From Apteryx mantelli (lineage: Eukaryota > Chordata > Aves > Apterygiformes > Apterygidae), in the NCBI RefSeq assembly GCF_036417845.1, contig NC_089981.1, positions 27,208,553 through 27,272,552 of the forward strand: a DNA stretch of 64,000 nucleotides, in the 5' to 3' direction. Position numbers and translations under genes: made by a program. Numbering within the stretch: the first letter of the stretch is position 1; the number at the start of each line of letters is the position of its first letter. Of this stretch, positions 1-13,900 are shown piece after piece. The notes beneath the pieces were generated by a model that was not told the origin of the DNA, did not search any database, and was given only the letters and a program-made list of their open reading frames with translations.

Positions 1-2829
1 AAGGAAATGCTTGGAAATGTTCTCTGATTCCTTTGGCGGGAATCTCAGAACCTGCAGGATTTCTGGTTACTTCTCTAAAGAACCTAAGTGAAGTTGAATT
101 GTTTATAGAGGTAGCTGTTGGAGCTGAAGGGGAAAGTCTTAGAGCATCTGTTCCTCACCTCCTTCCTAAATATGCTCTCGTCTTGTGCTTGGGACACTTT
201 CTGAAAGGGTTACGCTGCTCTAAGTACATTTTCTAGTCAACCCAGAGCACCTTCTGTTGTCTCGCATCCTCACTGCTGTTTGCCTCACTCCTTTCTGTGC
301 CTGAAGGAGAAAAGCTGCTTCAAACAAATAGGCTTAGTGATCCAAGGTGTCAAACAATATGTCCCTAAACCATGAAGCACTTACATGGTTGAGCTTAAGA
401 ATGTGAATGGGTTCACTGATTTCAAAGGTTTTTCCCCAACCCCTGTATCCGGTACATAAAGGACAATGGCATGACTAGTAATGTGTCAGGGACTTGCATT
501 CCCTTGCCTAATTATTCTCTTCCTCTCAGCTGTGAATGAGTGAAGTGGAAGAAGGGGCAAAGTGTAGAGAAGGATTAGATGTGTATAAGGAGATACAGAC
601 TTAGTGAGGTCTCTTGTACAAGTGGTCTCCTCCATACCTGAAATTACTTTTATTACCTTCAGAGGTAGCTTGGCAGTGGCTTAGCAGTAGATGCAGTCAG
701 ATTTCTGTGGTTTCCTTGTCTTCCATGTGATTTTACCCATTAAGTTCACTGGGCATTGGATCTCCATTCTTATTGCTGTTTGCTTTATCAGATTCTTCAG
801 TCTTGTGTGCCATTGTTAGCTACAGTTATTGCTTATTGTCTCTGGTGTACCCTCCTTTATTTTGATTTTTTTTTTAAATGAAGATTTTAAATAAAGAGTG
901 TCAGACTGAAGACATAGTGCTGTAGGTGACTGAGATGAGAGGATTTTGCATAATATATTATTTTATTGTACCTCTTTTCCTCCCATGAGGTAACCTGGAT
1001 GAAAAGGTACTGGCAGAAGCGGAACTGAATTCACAAAGCCTAGTGCAAATCTGTTGCAGCTCCTAGAGGTATGCCTGGGTCAAACTAGTGTGAAAAACAA
1101 ATCAATATAACATGCAGCAAAGATACAGTTAAATCATTGTCCTTTGCATTTTTGTATTTAAATCTTTCAGGGAACTCTATAGGATCAGTTTATCCAATCT
1201 GTGTCTGATTCAGAACTTCTGCTGACATGAACACTATGTCAAACCTCATTTGGCTTGCTAAATTCTCTGAGACAGAATACCTGGCTGTGATACAATGGAG
1301 ATGAGAGCTGGTGCACATCTCTGCACAGGCAGCTTTAAAAAAAAAAAAAAAATCATTTTTGAGAGTGATGAATCATTACGACTTCCCTGGGTTGTGAAAT
1401 CCTCCTGCAAAAGTTGGGAGGAAAATGTTACTGCAATTGTAGGAATCTTAGTAGCTTGATTACACTATTTGCTTCCCTTTGGAAATGCTTACCAATAGTA
1501 GAGCAGACTATGGACTAATGTCTTGCCAAGGGCCTTTCTTCAGGCCAGAGCTCTTTTTTTTTTTTTTTTTTTTTTTCCCTCCCCAAGATGACCTCTTTGA
1601 AAGCTTTTCAGTGCAACAAACTTTCTCTCTTCAGACTTGCATTGCTTCGAACGGTTTGTATGTGTGCTTGTCCAGAAATGGTGAAAGAGATGAGATTTCA
1701 AGATAGCACTTAGTTTCAGGTTAGAGAGAATGTTTAAGACTGTATTGTAAGCCTCTGGTATGAAAGTGTTTAAAAAGAAAATGCTGGCATAACTCTAACT
1801 ACCATATAACAGCAAAGTAATCATTCCCTGTTTAACTCCGACTGTGACTATGTTGTCAGTCCTTTTGTAGATAAAGAAAAGGTGTTTCCAGACTTATTGT
1901 TGATTCTCAGTGGCAACTGTATGCTCACTTAGAGCAGGATAGTATACATCTGGGCAACTTTTTAATATTTTTTTCTATAAAGCACAAGCACAGTCTACCT
2001 CACTCATATGTAAAAGAGTTCTGGCACAATTCTGCACCTCTCGTTTAAACATTGTTTTATGGGCTGGACTCTAAATCCTCATTGTCTGAACTGTCAGGAT
2101 GGTTAAGGTGATTAGCAAGCTGCTTAGATTGAAAAGTGGCCTATTTTAGGTACACTGGTTCTCTGCCAACAGTTTGTTTTTGTTGGGTTTTTTTTGTCTC
2201 TTCATTATTCTCTCTCTGAGGGGACTGCTGCATTTTCCTCTGATGGTGATTAAAACTATGTCAAATTGCACATGACTGCCCAAATCTTTCAGAATTGATT
2301 ATTAATAGAATTTTGGAACAAATAAAACTGAGTTAATTAGTGCATCTGTAATCAGCGATAATCAGCTCTATTCATCTATAACAAACATCTTTGCCTGATC
2401 ACACTATAATGTAAAGTAAAAGTGGCAACAGTTGTATATTAACACAACTGGCATGAGCTGTTTTTACATACATTCTGTACTGTATGATCTTTTCGACTTG
2501 CTTCGTATGTTTAATCATGTTTCATCATCTGTCTTTCTACAAGGTTTGCTGGGTACACACTCTATTGTAATTTTTACTGCTGTGGCAGAGCATCTACTAT
2601 AAATCAGCAGTAGGTTTATTGATTTGAACCATGGCTCAGATCTTCATCTCTCATAAATCAGCATATCTCTGTTAGCCTTATTCATGTGGCTGCGTCTTCT
2701 GGTGTTTCACGTTCTTTTCTATACGTATTTCTGTCATATAAAAATATTTAAATAAATAATAGGATCTGACACTACAGAATACGTACCAAAATACTACCTC
2801 TGCCTTAGGTTCTTTGTGAAGAGCTCACG
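1..2829. other. AT-rich non-coding DNA, no gene recognised
   Basis: I see no convincing gene here. The longest open frames are under 80 codons and resemble no family I know. The stretch holds an A run at 1337-1352 and a long T run at 1554-1576, and is otherwise unique-looking AT-rich sequence. It may be intron or intergenic; the sequence alone does not decide. Confidence 0.6.
1554..1576 (+). repeat. Poly-T run, 23 bases
   Basis: An uninterrupted run of 23 T. It could be the poly-A tail of an old minus-strand retrocopy, but no recognisable retrocopy body lies beside it, so it is listed as a simple repeat only. Confidence 0.9.
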
Positions 2830-3130
2830 TTGGTCCATTTTCTTGAGCCTGTTCAGGTCCTCCTGAATGATAGCCCTACCTTCCAGCATATCAGCTGCTC
2901 CCCCCAGATGGTGACATCTCTGAACCTGCTGAGGATGCACTCCACTCTACCGGTAGTCATCCCTGAAGATGCTGAACAATATTGCCCCAGTAGCAACCCC
3001 TGAGGAATGTTTCCATTAATCAGCTGCCATTAGACTTTAAGTTGTTGACTGCTACCCCTTCAGCTTCAACCTTCCTAGTATTTGGGTTGGGTTTTTTTTT
3101 TTTTGAGCACTGAGCCAATGTTTTTTAATT
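2830..3130 (-). mobile_element. Decayed internal CR1 fragment (reverse-transcriptase region)
   Basis: Read on the minus strand, this is a much-decayed piece of CR1 ORF2. Recognisable forward-strand blocks include the stretch around 2850-2880 (the conserved segment encoding the Leu-Asp-Arg-Leu-Glu-type helix), the block near 2925-2945 and the block near 2960-3010 matching the [16 protein letters not shown] part of other CR1 copies, such as the one at 25083-27140. No frame is open across it. A 13-base T run interrupts it near 3092-3104. Edges are approximate. It has neither a 5' nor a 3' terminus, so it is the remnant of a longer, older insertion. Confidence 0.7.
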
Positions 3131-6100
3131 CTATTGTAACCTCCAGGATTTACAGCTGAGTTTTGTATCAGCTCACAGTCTTCCATTTTATGTTTGGTTT
3201 CTGGGTTCTCCTGGAAAGCCTTTTTGAATTTTTAAAATTTTGGAACTTTGAGGAATTTTTACATTGAGCTCAAGAAGTTAACTTGTTTCAACAGGTGTAA
3301 TTGTGAGCTTTTGTAACTTGGAAGTTAATTCCATGATGCCATCTTAAATTAATACTGAGGACCTTTGGGCAGTAAATGGGTTGCTTATATTTCCATAAAA
3401 CGTTTTTGTTATATGTAATTGTAATGAGCTGCCTCATTGACACAGTGCTGAAAGCTGGGATGACGCACTGGCTCTACCACTGGTTCGCTGAGTAATGATG
3501 GACGAAGGAAACCAACTCTGTGTGTTAGTTGCCTCCTTTTTACTATATAAGTGAGTCAATCTTTGTAATGGATTTTAAAATGTTTGGGAAAAAAATGCTG
3601 AATAATTGCAAATGGAGGCAATTTTTTTTTAACTCAAAGGGCTTCGGTAGAGATATCTCATGATCTGTCAGATAGTTTATTTAACATTTAAAAGTTTATT
3701 TAACAGAACTTCTTTTTAACATAAATGTTTAGTTTTTACTAAATTGCATAAGGATATTTTTGATTTTTGCCTGTGTATTGAAAGTGCTAAGTCATTCTGA
3801 ACTGGAACAAAATAATGTAGTGTATCTTAGGAACTATGGTTTAGTACAGGAGCTGGAGGCACAGCATAGGCAAACCGCTTTTCATTCATGACATTGAAAC
3901 AAAGTAGTCTGATCTGGAAATGCCAGAATGTTTAGTTTTGATTAAAATGTTGAAATGAAACATTCTGATGTTTCCATGTTTGAATTTTATATGACAGAAA
4001 ATTCCATTTAAAAAAAAGAAAGGTATTTTGACTTTTATTGCTTGTAAGGAATGAAAATCAATCAGAATATCAAAAGCTTCTTTGGAGTTCCAACTCTTGC
4101 CCAGCTCTAAAACTTACTATTTCTGGTAAGTGAATATGGGGAAAAAACTAAAAGTTTCCAAAGGATAACTAGAGAAGAAAATTAGAATATTATGATCTCA
4201 TCTGAGGCACAAAAGGTGCTGAGCATGAAATTACTATCACTTTCTATATAAAAATCGTATTTATGCCTCTTGTTATCTGAAGTACAAGCAAGCTAAAACC
4301 TGATAAACAAGAGGTCAGTCTGAATAACCTGTTTAACTAGTCTTTTTTTTGCACTAAAAAAATTAACAGGTTATTTTCCAGTTATGTATCAAGAAAAACA
4401 AAATTCTCAAGAGGTTATGAATATTTTTTCTTTCGATTTTTAGGAAAATCTATCTAGATAATTTTGTTCTTCTGCAACATTAAAAATTTCTAAGCAATTG
4501 AAGATGAAAGCTGATTCAACATGGGGATTTATTTCAGATTTCTGTGACTTAAATGTCAGATTAGATCATGTATTTGTAAAAGGTGATGGAAGGAAGAAAA
4601 CTTTTGAATCCATATTGGATCGCCCATCTGTTGGATCACCCAGTTATTTTTATCTATTCAGAAAACTCTGCATTTCTGCTGTTGAAGACAAGACTAGAAC
4701 CAGCCATGAATCCTTCTGGGTTTTCTAGGGGAATCACTGCTGAGCAATGTCCTTGGTATCACCGCATGCAACATCATCTATTTCTGGCTTTCAACCAACC
4801 ACCAGAGGAATGAACTTTGAACTTAGGTGCAATTGAAAAACCTTTTTAACTAGTTAACTAACTGGCTATTTGGTTTTGTTGTTATTTTTTTCAAATTGTA
4901 TTGGGAAAATGCCCAAACATCTGTAAAGTTTTATTTGAAATTTAAAAAGCTTTATTTCTCTGGTGTCAAGGACTTTCTGTGCTCACTTTTCTCCAACACT
5001 CAAGCCACTGAGCATTAGTCACGTGAGTCCTGATGGAAAGCAAATGTTAACTTTTCATGCTTGAGTACCTACTGACAGCTAACATTAAACTTGTAAGCAC
5101 ATGTATTTGCACTGGAAGTGGTATCTGCTCTATGAGAGAGAACACTGCTTAACATTGTAAGGTAGTGTTTCTCAGATCTCCTTGCCAGAGTGTAAGGATG
5201 GAGACTAAATAAGATCTGAAATATCCCTTCTTAGCCATGACTATTCACATACATAGTGTGATGACCATGATTGTGACCGAAAATTACAGGCTAATACATG
5301 CAGCATTCTCCATATGCGTGATATATATAAAATATGAAGGAAAGCAAAGAGACAGTTTCCCTAAAGCTTTTTGCCAGGCTCCTAGCACAGAAGCTGTTAA
5401 CACAATCTCTGTCAACCAGAACAGCCTTTCACCAGCCCCAGAGCTGAGCCCTGTTTATACCTGTGTTCTGTTCCAAGCAGAGCCTGTTCTGGAGCCACCA
5501 GTTACACAAGATCTTATTTATCCTGCTCCAGTTTATGGGAACTTAGTTCATCACCCCCTGAAATAGCAAAACCAGTATCTTCCCAGAAAGCTTAGAGATT
5601 CTGTCATTGTGGAACATCATGATTCCTTTTCAATGGGACACTGTCTCCCGGCGGAATAGCCTGGCTACCTTAAAGCATTGCAGCAAACTGTCAAAATCAT
5701 AGTCTGGAAAGATTATCTCCGTGCACCCCCTCCCCTGCCCAAGATATTTTTATTTCTGCTTTACCAGCAGAGCAATAGAGTTGCCAGTACTGACAAGCTG
5801 AATCCCTTTTTTGAGAGTTTGCTTGTTGGATTTTTTAGTTTAGTTTTTAGTTAGATTCTTGACAAACTGCATTAAGTCTTGGCATTCATCCTCTTTCATG
5901 AGAAATCCTATAAGCCTTGTTAGCCAGCTTGACCACATCACACTCTTTCTGGCATGGTGTTTGCTACTGTTTTTTCTAGTCTATACCTTTTTGAATGACA
6001 GGATTTCCATCTTTGACTTCTGACTTCAAAGCTTGATGATTAAAAACCCACAGACTCTTAACAAATTTCACATTTTACTCTGCTTATCCTGAGCCCAGTG

Positions 6101-7757
6101 CTGAGATTTTCATCTAGTCAGCTGGCTGCTCAGTAAGAACAGACTTCTTGATAAAGAAGAGTCTCAAAATGGAGGAGGTAGATCTTTCCTTTTCTGAAAG
6201 AGGAGTTAATTTCCAGCTTTCAGTTTCTTTATAGTGAAGTATTTGTACTTTTTTAGTCAAAGTTACAAAACATATTAATGTGACCTGGTATTTCTTTCCT
6301 TGATATAATTTCTCTCTAATTTACATATGAGAGAACCTCAGAGGACTTACCTGTACAAAAGTGTTTATCAGCTTTGTAATTAATCATAACATAGCTGGTT
6401 CTACTGACACATTCTATTCAAACACAAAAGAGCTTATAATAAAATATGAATATGCGGGGGAAAAGTGTTGTAAAAGTGGTTGTAACTGACATTTAGAACA
6501 CATTTTGGGTTTTCAGCACAATTGATGAGGGAAAGATCTTTGTTAGCAATATAATTTGGGAATTGTACAAGATCCAATGTACACTACAGAATTAGTTGAT
6601 TTCATATTTTGTATTTAACCATATGAATATACTCTGTTTTAACCAAGCTAGTAAGAATTACACTATGACAGCATTCATCTGTCTGTTCAAAGGAATAATG
6701 CCGTCCTGTCCTGAAGTAAAAAAAAGAAAGAAAAAAACCCACACCCCTGTGCTGATGCTCCAAGCAGCTGAGATGTTATGGATACATTTTGCCTAGAATC
6801 TCCCAGAATGTACCGACTTAGGCAGAGTTGTGCCATATGATATCTGTAGGCAGATTACTGTGACTGATACATAGACATATCTGTGCAAAACATAGCCAGA
6901 GAACTGCTGCAGTTACGACATATTTTGGACAAAGTGTGGTTCTTTGTGGCATAGGCAGCTTGAGCTTCTCTTACCTGAACCGTATACAGATATTTGTTCT
7001 ATTGGCAGATGACATTCAAGCAGATAAAAGGTCTTGTGGTGTTTTCTGTCTCGTTGTTCACAGCAAACCCATTTCATGTCTCTTCTGGCAGTTTATCAAA
7101 ATATTTTACATGATATTGTGCAGAATATAATTAATGGCTGCAGAAGCATCCAATATTCCTGCATTAATGTAGCCTAATATGATATCCTATTTAGATCAGG
7201 ATTATTGCGTTGGAAATGCTAACAATTAGACAGAAATTGTTGAATGAAGGTAAAGGCAAAGTGTCTAGGGACTAAAGGCGTGGAAATAGAAGTTTAACCA
7301 AGGTAGAATTAAAATTGAAAGAGCTGAATGTGCTCACATTGGGAGGATGAGCTGTCTACTGCAGAACACTGAAAGAAATAAAGCTGTAGGTCTTGTTTCA
7401 AGGGCTTTTAATACCTGTGTGAATGGCACCAGGTGACTGGAGAACAGCAAATGGAGTCTTCATTTAAGGTGGTGGTGATGTAGCTCATCTGAGCATGTAC
7501 AGACCTCTACGTCTGCTATGCTGCTATACACAAAATTTTTAAGAAAAGGATAGTTAACAGTATTATAAGAAAATGGGATGGTGACAGACTAACCTTGCGT
7601 CTTTGTTGATATAACGGATTTCCCTGACTAAAAAAAAAACCCAGTAGATATAATCTTATGGGAATTAGTAAAATATTTCATATGGTGCAAGAGGGAAAAT
7701 ATAGAGGATGGGAATGTGTATCAGAATTGAGAGACAGGTAGGTACTGCATGAAATGG
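3131..7757. other. AT-rich non-coding DNA; one doubtful proline-rich frame
   Basis: Nothing recognisable as a gene. The longest open frame runs 5237-5566 on the + strand (109 codons). Its second half is rich in proline, valine and glutamate, but it has no known domain and no obvious splice context, and its first half is very AT-rich. I do not call it a gene. A consensus minus-strand splice donor (CAG|GTAAGT when reverse-complemented) sits at about 6349, but every plausible upstream exon is short and stop-containing. Confidence 0.5.
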
Positions 7758-8072
7758 GGAGGAGGGTGTCGAGAGGATGGGACCAGACTCTTTTCAGTGG
7801 TGCCGAGCGACAGGACGCGAGGCAATGGGCACAAACTGAAACACAGACATTTCCATCTTAACATGAGGAAAAACTTTTTCACTGTGAGGGTGACAGAGCA
7901 CTAGAACAGGTTGCCCAGAGAGGTGGTGGAGTCTCCTTCTCTGGAGATATTCAAAACGCGCCTGGATGCAATCCTGTGCAATGTGCTCTAGGTGACCCTG
8001 CTTGAGCAGGGGGGGTTGGACTAGATGATCTCCAGAGGTCCCTTCCAACCTCAGTGATTCTGTGATTCTGTG
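7758..8072 (+). mobile_element. CR1 retrotransposon, 3'-end copy
   Basis: This is a typical 5'-truncated CR1 insertion, keeping only the last part of ORF2 and the short 3' UTR. The coding part corresponds to the C-terminal end of the CR1 polyprotein, around the motif [13 protein letters not shown], and is interrupted by a TAG near 7900 where the copy at 25083-27140 has a tryptophan codon. The element ends with the usual conserved tail (…GACTAGATGATCTCCAGAGG…) followed by two ATTCTGTG-type octamers at about 8056-8072. It closely resembles the 3' part of the large CR1 on the opposite strand and is probably from the same subfamily. Confidence 0.95.
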
Positions 8073-10853
8073 AAATAATCGAAAATACCAGTTTATCTAA
8101 AAGCTGTGCTCTAGTTTGGTGTCTCAAAGTACCTAAAAGGTTGGTTAAACTTCCAGCTTGCTTCAGCTGTTGTTCTGTAACTGAAGGGTCTTCACAGGGC
8201 ACAAAACTGAGTTACGGATAGGAGGAAGACTGATTTCTTCTTCTCCTCCTCCTCCTCAGTCCCCTTGGGGACAAGCACTGAGTCAGAGGCAAAGGAAGGG
8301 ACAGACCTTAGGTCTCCTTGGCTTTCTGGGCACATAGGAGTTCCCGTCCCCCTGTGCCTTCCGGGTATAGAGTCCGCAGAGAAGATCAGCAGACCTGCAC
8401 CTATCTCCTAGCAATCTCCTGCCATTTATTTCTAGGGGCAACCTTTATTCTTAAGCCAGATATATATTCATGTTTCATCCTGAGAAAATTTTGTTTTAGT
8501 AGCTTCTTAAGAGGCTGCTCATTAAGAATTCTGCATTCTTGAATTGTTAACATGGAAAATATGGTGAGTTTATTTCTGAATTCATTAATGGTATATTGGC
8601 AAATCATATAACTTTATTATGCAGTTATCTGCTACCTAGTCAGGGTACCTTTTTAGTCTCTTTAGGTCACCAGAATGGTGCAAAGGGGCAGTAGTGTGAG
8701 CCGAAGTCTGCCCTTTTTCCTTTTTCTTTCCTTGCCCTGACTGATGCCACAAAGGCATTTTACATACATTCCTCCATGTAATAGGTTTCACAGATAATTG
8801 TGTAGAATTTGCTCCAGTGTCTCTGAAAGCTTAGTGACCAAAAACTATCACTCAGCTAACACTGTGACCATGTGTCAGTGGCTTCATAAATACAACTGTT
8901 CTGAACACAACTGTCCTCATCATACCTATTGGATCACAGTTTCATTATCTGACTGTTTTCTGAATACTGCAGAATTTCATTTGCTACTTTCACAGTGGCA
9001 TAAAGTTTGCTGTTGTCATTTCTTGATGGAGTACAGCCCTGTCTTTGGATTTAAAGCTGTAAAAAAAATCTACTGCTACATGTAAAATATTGCTTTCTAG
9101 ATCCAAGTGTAGCCAGGTGCGCTGTTAAGATATTTAGAAAGTTCTTAAATTATTTCCACTTTTAAAATACTTTTATATATTCCATTTTGTTAACTTAGGT
9201 TAATACAAAATTGCTTTCCTGGCTTGACATTGATATAAATTCCTCTCTGCCCCCCACCCTCCACCAACAGAGGACAGTTAATTTTGTGTCTTGATACTTA
9301 GAACAGATACTAACTTTGAATAGGACATTGTTTCCCAGCCAGATCAGTAGCCACCTCATGTTTTCTTTTGGTATTAGTTCAGGCCTGGCAACAATACAGC
9401 AGTAACAGAAGTAAAACTCTGAGTATGCTCAGAGATTGTTTAGTTTTAATCCAATAGCAAATATTGTTAATATCTCCTTTGTAAGGCTTTTCTTCCCCTC
9501 CTTCTCCTATAGCTTTTTGTAGATGTCGGCTTCTAACCTTATTTTAATGAGAATGGCAGCTCTAAATCCCTTCTGATCACTCTTCTTTCTTACTGGTTCT
9601 AAATAAGGATATTCCCAGTGTGTATTAATCTCACTTGCTGATGTTTAATCAACTGATCTCAAAGAGGCTGAGTCCTCACAGGCTGCCTGTTATCGCTCTG
9701 GCTCCTCTGCATTGGTGGGGCCAACTGTATTAGAATGTATACTGTGTGCACTAATTCAAACCAAGAAAATTTTAAATTCAGGCTTTTTCCCACAAGGTTA
9801 GTGAGTTTCTTAGATAGGATTCAACAAAATAAAATCAAAGAGAAGAACAAAACAGGGAGCAAATATACATAATTTACATATTCGTTTAGCACAGATGAGA
9901 CAAATACCTTGATTTCTTTATTCCCCTCTCTTTCTTTCTGTCTGAAAATTTCAGTGTTTTGTCGTAGGTTTTTTTAAATCTTTGTTTAAGCTGCCAGGCC
10001 AAATGAGGAAACAATTACAGGATGTTGGCTTTAAAAGTGTCTGGCTTTGCCAAATAAGTTTATCTTTTTTTTTCATTGTGGCTTAAAACATGCTAAACTC
10101 AAAGCCAAGTTACTAACCTAAAACTCATGATAACTTCAGTTTTTTGCGTGGGGCTTACAATAAACTTGGATAATTTTTCCACAGTCTCTTTGCCAGTGAT
10201 TAGTTTGGAAGATAGTATGTTTTGAATTTGTTGAGAGATCTACTGCTCTTAGCCTAGTTTTAGTACTTTTAAAAAGCAACCAATAATGCCCATTTTGTAA
10301 TAAGCAGAATTTATGAACTGACAAGCAAAATGTAATTATAGTGGGTATTCCATACAAGAAAAAAGAGGTGATCTTAAAGCCATCTCAGCATTCTGTTTGC
10401 ACTCGTTTTCATTCATATAAATGATTAAGTGGTTCTGTGCTGAAACGTTTTTCTCTTAAGGCTTAACAGGAGTCTGGAAAAGTTGTTGCTAAAGATTTCT
10501 ATAATGAAGTCAATGACCGTTTGCATTAACTTTTTCATTGTTACCTACAGACTAAATTTTTCACAGTATTACTTTTATGACTAAGGCCCTAACTCGGCAG
10601 CAACTTAGACACCTTTTATTTTTTTTCTCTGGGGACTGTACTCTAAAAATGTGAAAATTCATGACAAAAGTATAGCCTGCACCAAAAATTGGGTGGATTT
10701 TGCAATCAATGCAGTTGTTTCCCTCAGCCTTTCCTCTACTGAGATATGGCTCCTTCCTGAATGAACCACTAACAGAACATTCCAAAAATATGATATAGTG
10801 AAGAAGAAAAAGAAAAGAAAAGAATTTCCTGGTTTTAAATGATTTCATCTTAT
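8073..10853. other. AT-rich non-coding DNA, no gene recognised
   Basis: No gene or recognisable mobile element. A short TTC/TCC run lies at 8233-8257. The open frames here (for example 8798-9085 on the + strand, 95 codons, cysteine- and histidine-rich) have no domain pattern and no supporting splice sites. Confidence 0.55.
8233..8257 (+). repeat. TTC/TCC simple repeat
   Basis: A short pyrimidine microsatellite, mostly TCC triplets after two TTC units. Confidence 0.8.
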
Positions 10854-10854
10854 A

Positions 10855-10924
10855 GGGCCTGATCCAAAGTCCAGTGAAGTTAATGGAAAATCACCTACTG
10901 AATTCAGTAGGCTTTGGATCAAAC
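10855..10924. mobile_element. Short inverted-repeat element (MITE-like hairpin)
   Basis: The first 20 bases from 10861 and the reverse complement of 10901-10920 match at 16 of 20 positions, with a perfect GATCCAAAG/CTTTGGATC at the outer ends. The whole element is about 70 bases and would fold into one long imperfect hairpin. Its terminal motif (GGGCCTGATCCAAAG) resembles short palindromic DNA-transposon derivatives known to be scattered through sauropsid genomes; I cannot name the family. The divergence of the arms suggests it is old. Confidence 0.6.
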
Positions 10925-10926
10925 TG

Positions 10927-13900
10927 AAAAATGGAGATGTTAATTTAATTTCCATTTAGAGCCAGATCAAAGCTATGCTTTGTCCATGCTGTTTAGCAAT
11001 AAGTGTTGAAATAATATGAAGTTAAATAAACATTCTATCTTTTAATAATCAGAAACTACAGTGGATTTTAATCAACCTATGCAGTTCAGGCAGCTTAGGT
11101 AATGCCTACCAAGTTTTCCAATGGACATGTTTTGCTGCCTAGCTACTTTTGGAAATCAGCTCTTGAGCAGATCCTCTTAGGTTGCTTTTTGATCAGTCAT
11201 CTTTCTGCATCACCAGTTTTGGCTGTGCAGAATTCTGCCAACGGCTCCCCTATTCTATGTAATTCAAAAAAAAAAAAAAAAGAAAAAGGCCCAAACCTTA
11301 AAAAATCTTCAATTTTGAATCTTAATGTATTCAGGGAATCTAACCACAGTAGATGAGATCATCAGATGGGGTATAGCCTCCAGCTGTGGCCAATATGTTA
11401 ATAACAGGGGTGAAACCTGCCTGGATTATGCTACAGCAGCAACAATTCCATAATGCATCCTGTCAAGTCTGCAGCAACGGACATGCAGGGTGGGTGGTTG
11501 CTGTGTTGATTAGGTTATACCTGACATATAAGAATAAATTAATTTTCCTCAGTCCTGGAGTTGTAGCAAGTGAAAACCTGTAAGTCTGCCTGCTAGATTA
11601 ACTGGAAAATGTGGGTAAATTCTGTTGCAGGAGAAAAACCTTCATTACGGCCTCCTTCAATAATAAGCTCCATTTGGTGAGATCTGTGCACCTCCATAAA
11701 GCCCCAGTGACCTTTGTGGGACTGTATGTGGGTGAAGAGATCAGTCAGCATAGATCTTTTCTTAGGATTGGAGCCTAAAGACTTATAGTTAGAGAGGACA
11801 CAAGCAGAAGATGAAAGGAGAAATCTGAGCCTGCTCTCACATAGACTTCTCAGTATGGCAGAGCAGCGCAATGATAGCTATTGTTATGCTAGATGCAAAT
11901 TCCAGTTACAAACATTATGTCAGTTTTCTTAGAGGGTAAAAAAGAAAAAAATCTTCTGGATAGTCATATTTCATTTGTGGGAAGTAAAATAATGATGCTG
12001 TTAGTTACTGGTTAGGAGGTAATTCATATACTGTGTGAAACTTATTTTTTATTAAATCAAGCCTGAAGATGCTTATGTGCATTTGACTTGTGAGATTAGC
12101 AAATAGCATATATAAAAAATATATATTTATAAATGTATATGTATATATGTATAAATGTTTTAACAACTAGTTTGTGGGTAATCTGAAATTGATACTAGTC
12201 ATCAGATCTCATGTTAAGTTTATTTAACCTTTTGTGAAAGCAAAAAAAAGTGTGCAGGACCTGAACCTGACCTCATTCAAGGTGCAGGCTTATTTTGAGT
12301 TCAGAGCAAAAGACTACAAACCAAGGCTCAATTTTCTTGATGAAGTGTTACAGCAAGCTGACCTGTGTGCCAGCCTCAGTTTAGTAAAAGAGCTTGCTGA
12401 TTTAAGCCTTATTTTCATATGGGAATGTGGCCTGTTGAGTGTATTCCATTATTCATATATCCATATGCATATCTTGGCATGGATTGCTAACATGACTGCC
12501 CAACTGTGGGAAGATGGTCTAGATTTTTGAGCCTTGCTCTCGTTATGGGCTATGGCTGACAAGAGGGGCTCACCTGATCTTCAGAACAGACTGATTGGCA
12601 AGTCTGCAACCTCATCAGGCCACAAAAAACAACCATTGTTGGGAATCCTACCTATTTTAAAACACTGGGAATCGTCCACGCTCCTGTTAGCTACTGTTAG
12701 TCCCTAGGTGCTCCCAGGTATATGCTGCAAACACAGCAGCTGCACCCTACAGTAAAGCTGTGAGGTTTTTCATGGAGGCACCACCTTGGCTGCTCTGTTG
12801 GTTTAGAGCTAATGCAGCAGGACTCTTAACTCATGAGAGTCACCCGACAACTCTTGCACCGGTGGCCTCTTTTTAGGCTATGGAGTTGCTTTGTCTCAGT
12901 GCCAGAAGAGTGATAGTAAGAATAGTAATGGATGTGTTAGAAATGCAGGACAGACCCACAAATAAGCATTCATTCTAGAGTTAACTGTTTTCTCCACTGG
13001 AAAGGGGAAGATAATCAGTGTTTCCAGTAAGCCCAGTTTCCACTCTGGAAGTCTGAACTTCCCTCTGTCTTTGTGCCTTGCAGCCTATACTGTCTTAGTT
13101 AGAAACTGCTGTTTGGGTCTCTGTTACTGAACTTTGTGACATGACTGCAATTAGAAGACACTTAACTGAGCTAGAGGAAACGGTATGCTATTGAAACCTT
13201 TTCTTAAGAATAAAAAAAGAAAGAAAAAGGTCAATTTTCAATATTTAAGTGATTAGAACCTGTCATTTCATGTTGTTGTTTTCAGGCTGACATAAATGAC
13301 AGGACAAAGGAGCATACATTGAAATAAAATGAAAATTCAGAACAGACGTCAAGAAGCATTTTTCTTGTTGAATGTGCAGAGTGGCCAACCAGGTAAGGCA
13401 AAAGCATTTTCCCATTTAGGAAATAATTAGATGGCCCGTCATGGACAAAATGGCTTTCCTAATTTCCTTTTTCTCTAGTTTTCTTACATTCTTATTATAC
13501 TCCAGTTGCTATACAGTTTCTCTGACTGGAATCTATGTCATCTGGATATGAACCTAGTTCTTATATAAATGAATGAACTATTTACTGCTAAATGAACAGC
13601 TATTTAGCTAGATATTATTCTGTCTGTATTATATCATGCTGTTATGTTCAAGGTCTAACAGTGCTTCCATTTTGAAGATCAGGGTTTTTGAAAGTTTTTA
13701 TCACATTTACAAAATTGGGTCTGGGAGGAAATAAGAGTGACAGAAAATATGCTGGTTTTATTATCTGAAGGAGTCTGATTGTTTTTAAGTGATAGATATG
13801 TTACACAAAATAAACTTGGGAGATAGCTTAGAAAAAAACAATTGAAATGGAACAAAACAAAACAAGACAAAAAATGAGTTCTGGGAGTTGAGGCTTTGCT

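Noticed and set aside
5237..5566. 109-codon + strand frame with a proline-rich second half
   Set aside because: No known motif, no convincing splice or promoter context, and an AT-rich, low-information first half.
7794..8202. Minus-strand frames of 83-84 codons
   Set aside because: They are antisense readings of the + strand CR1 tail.
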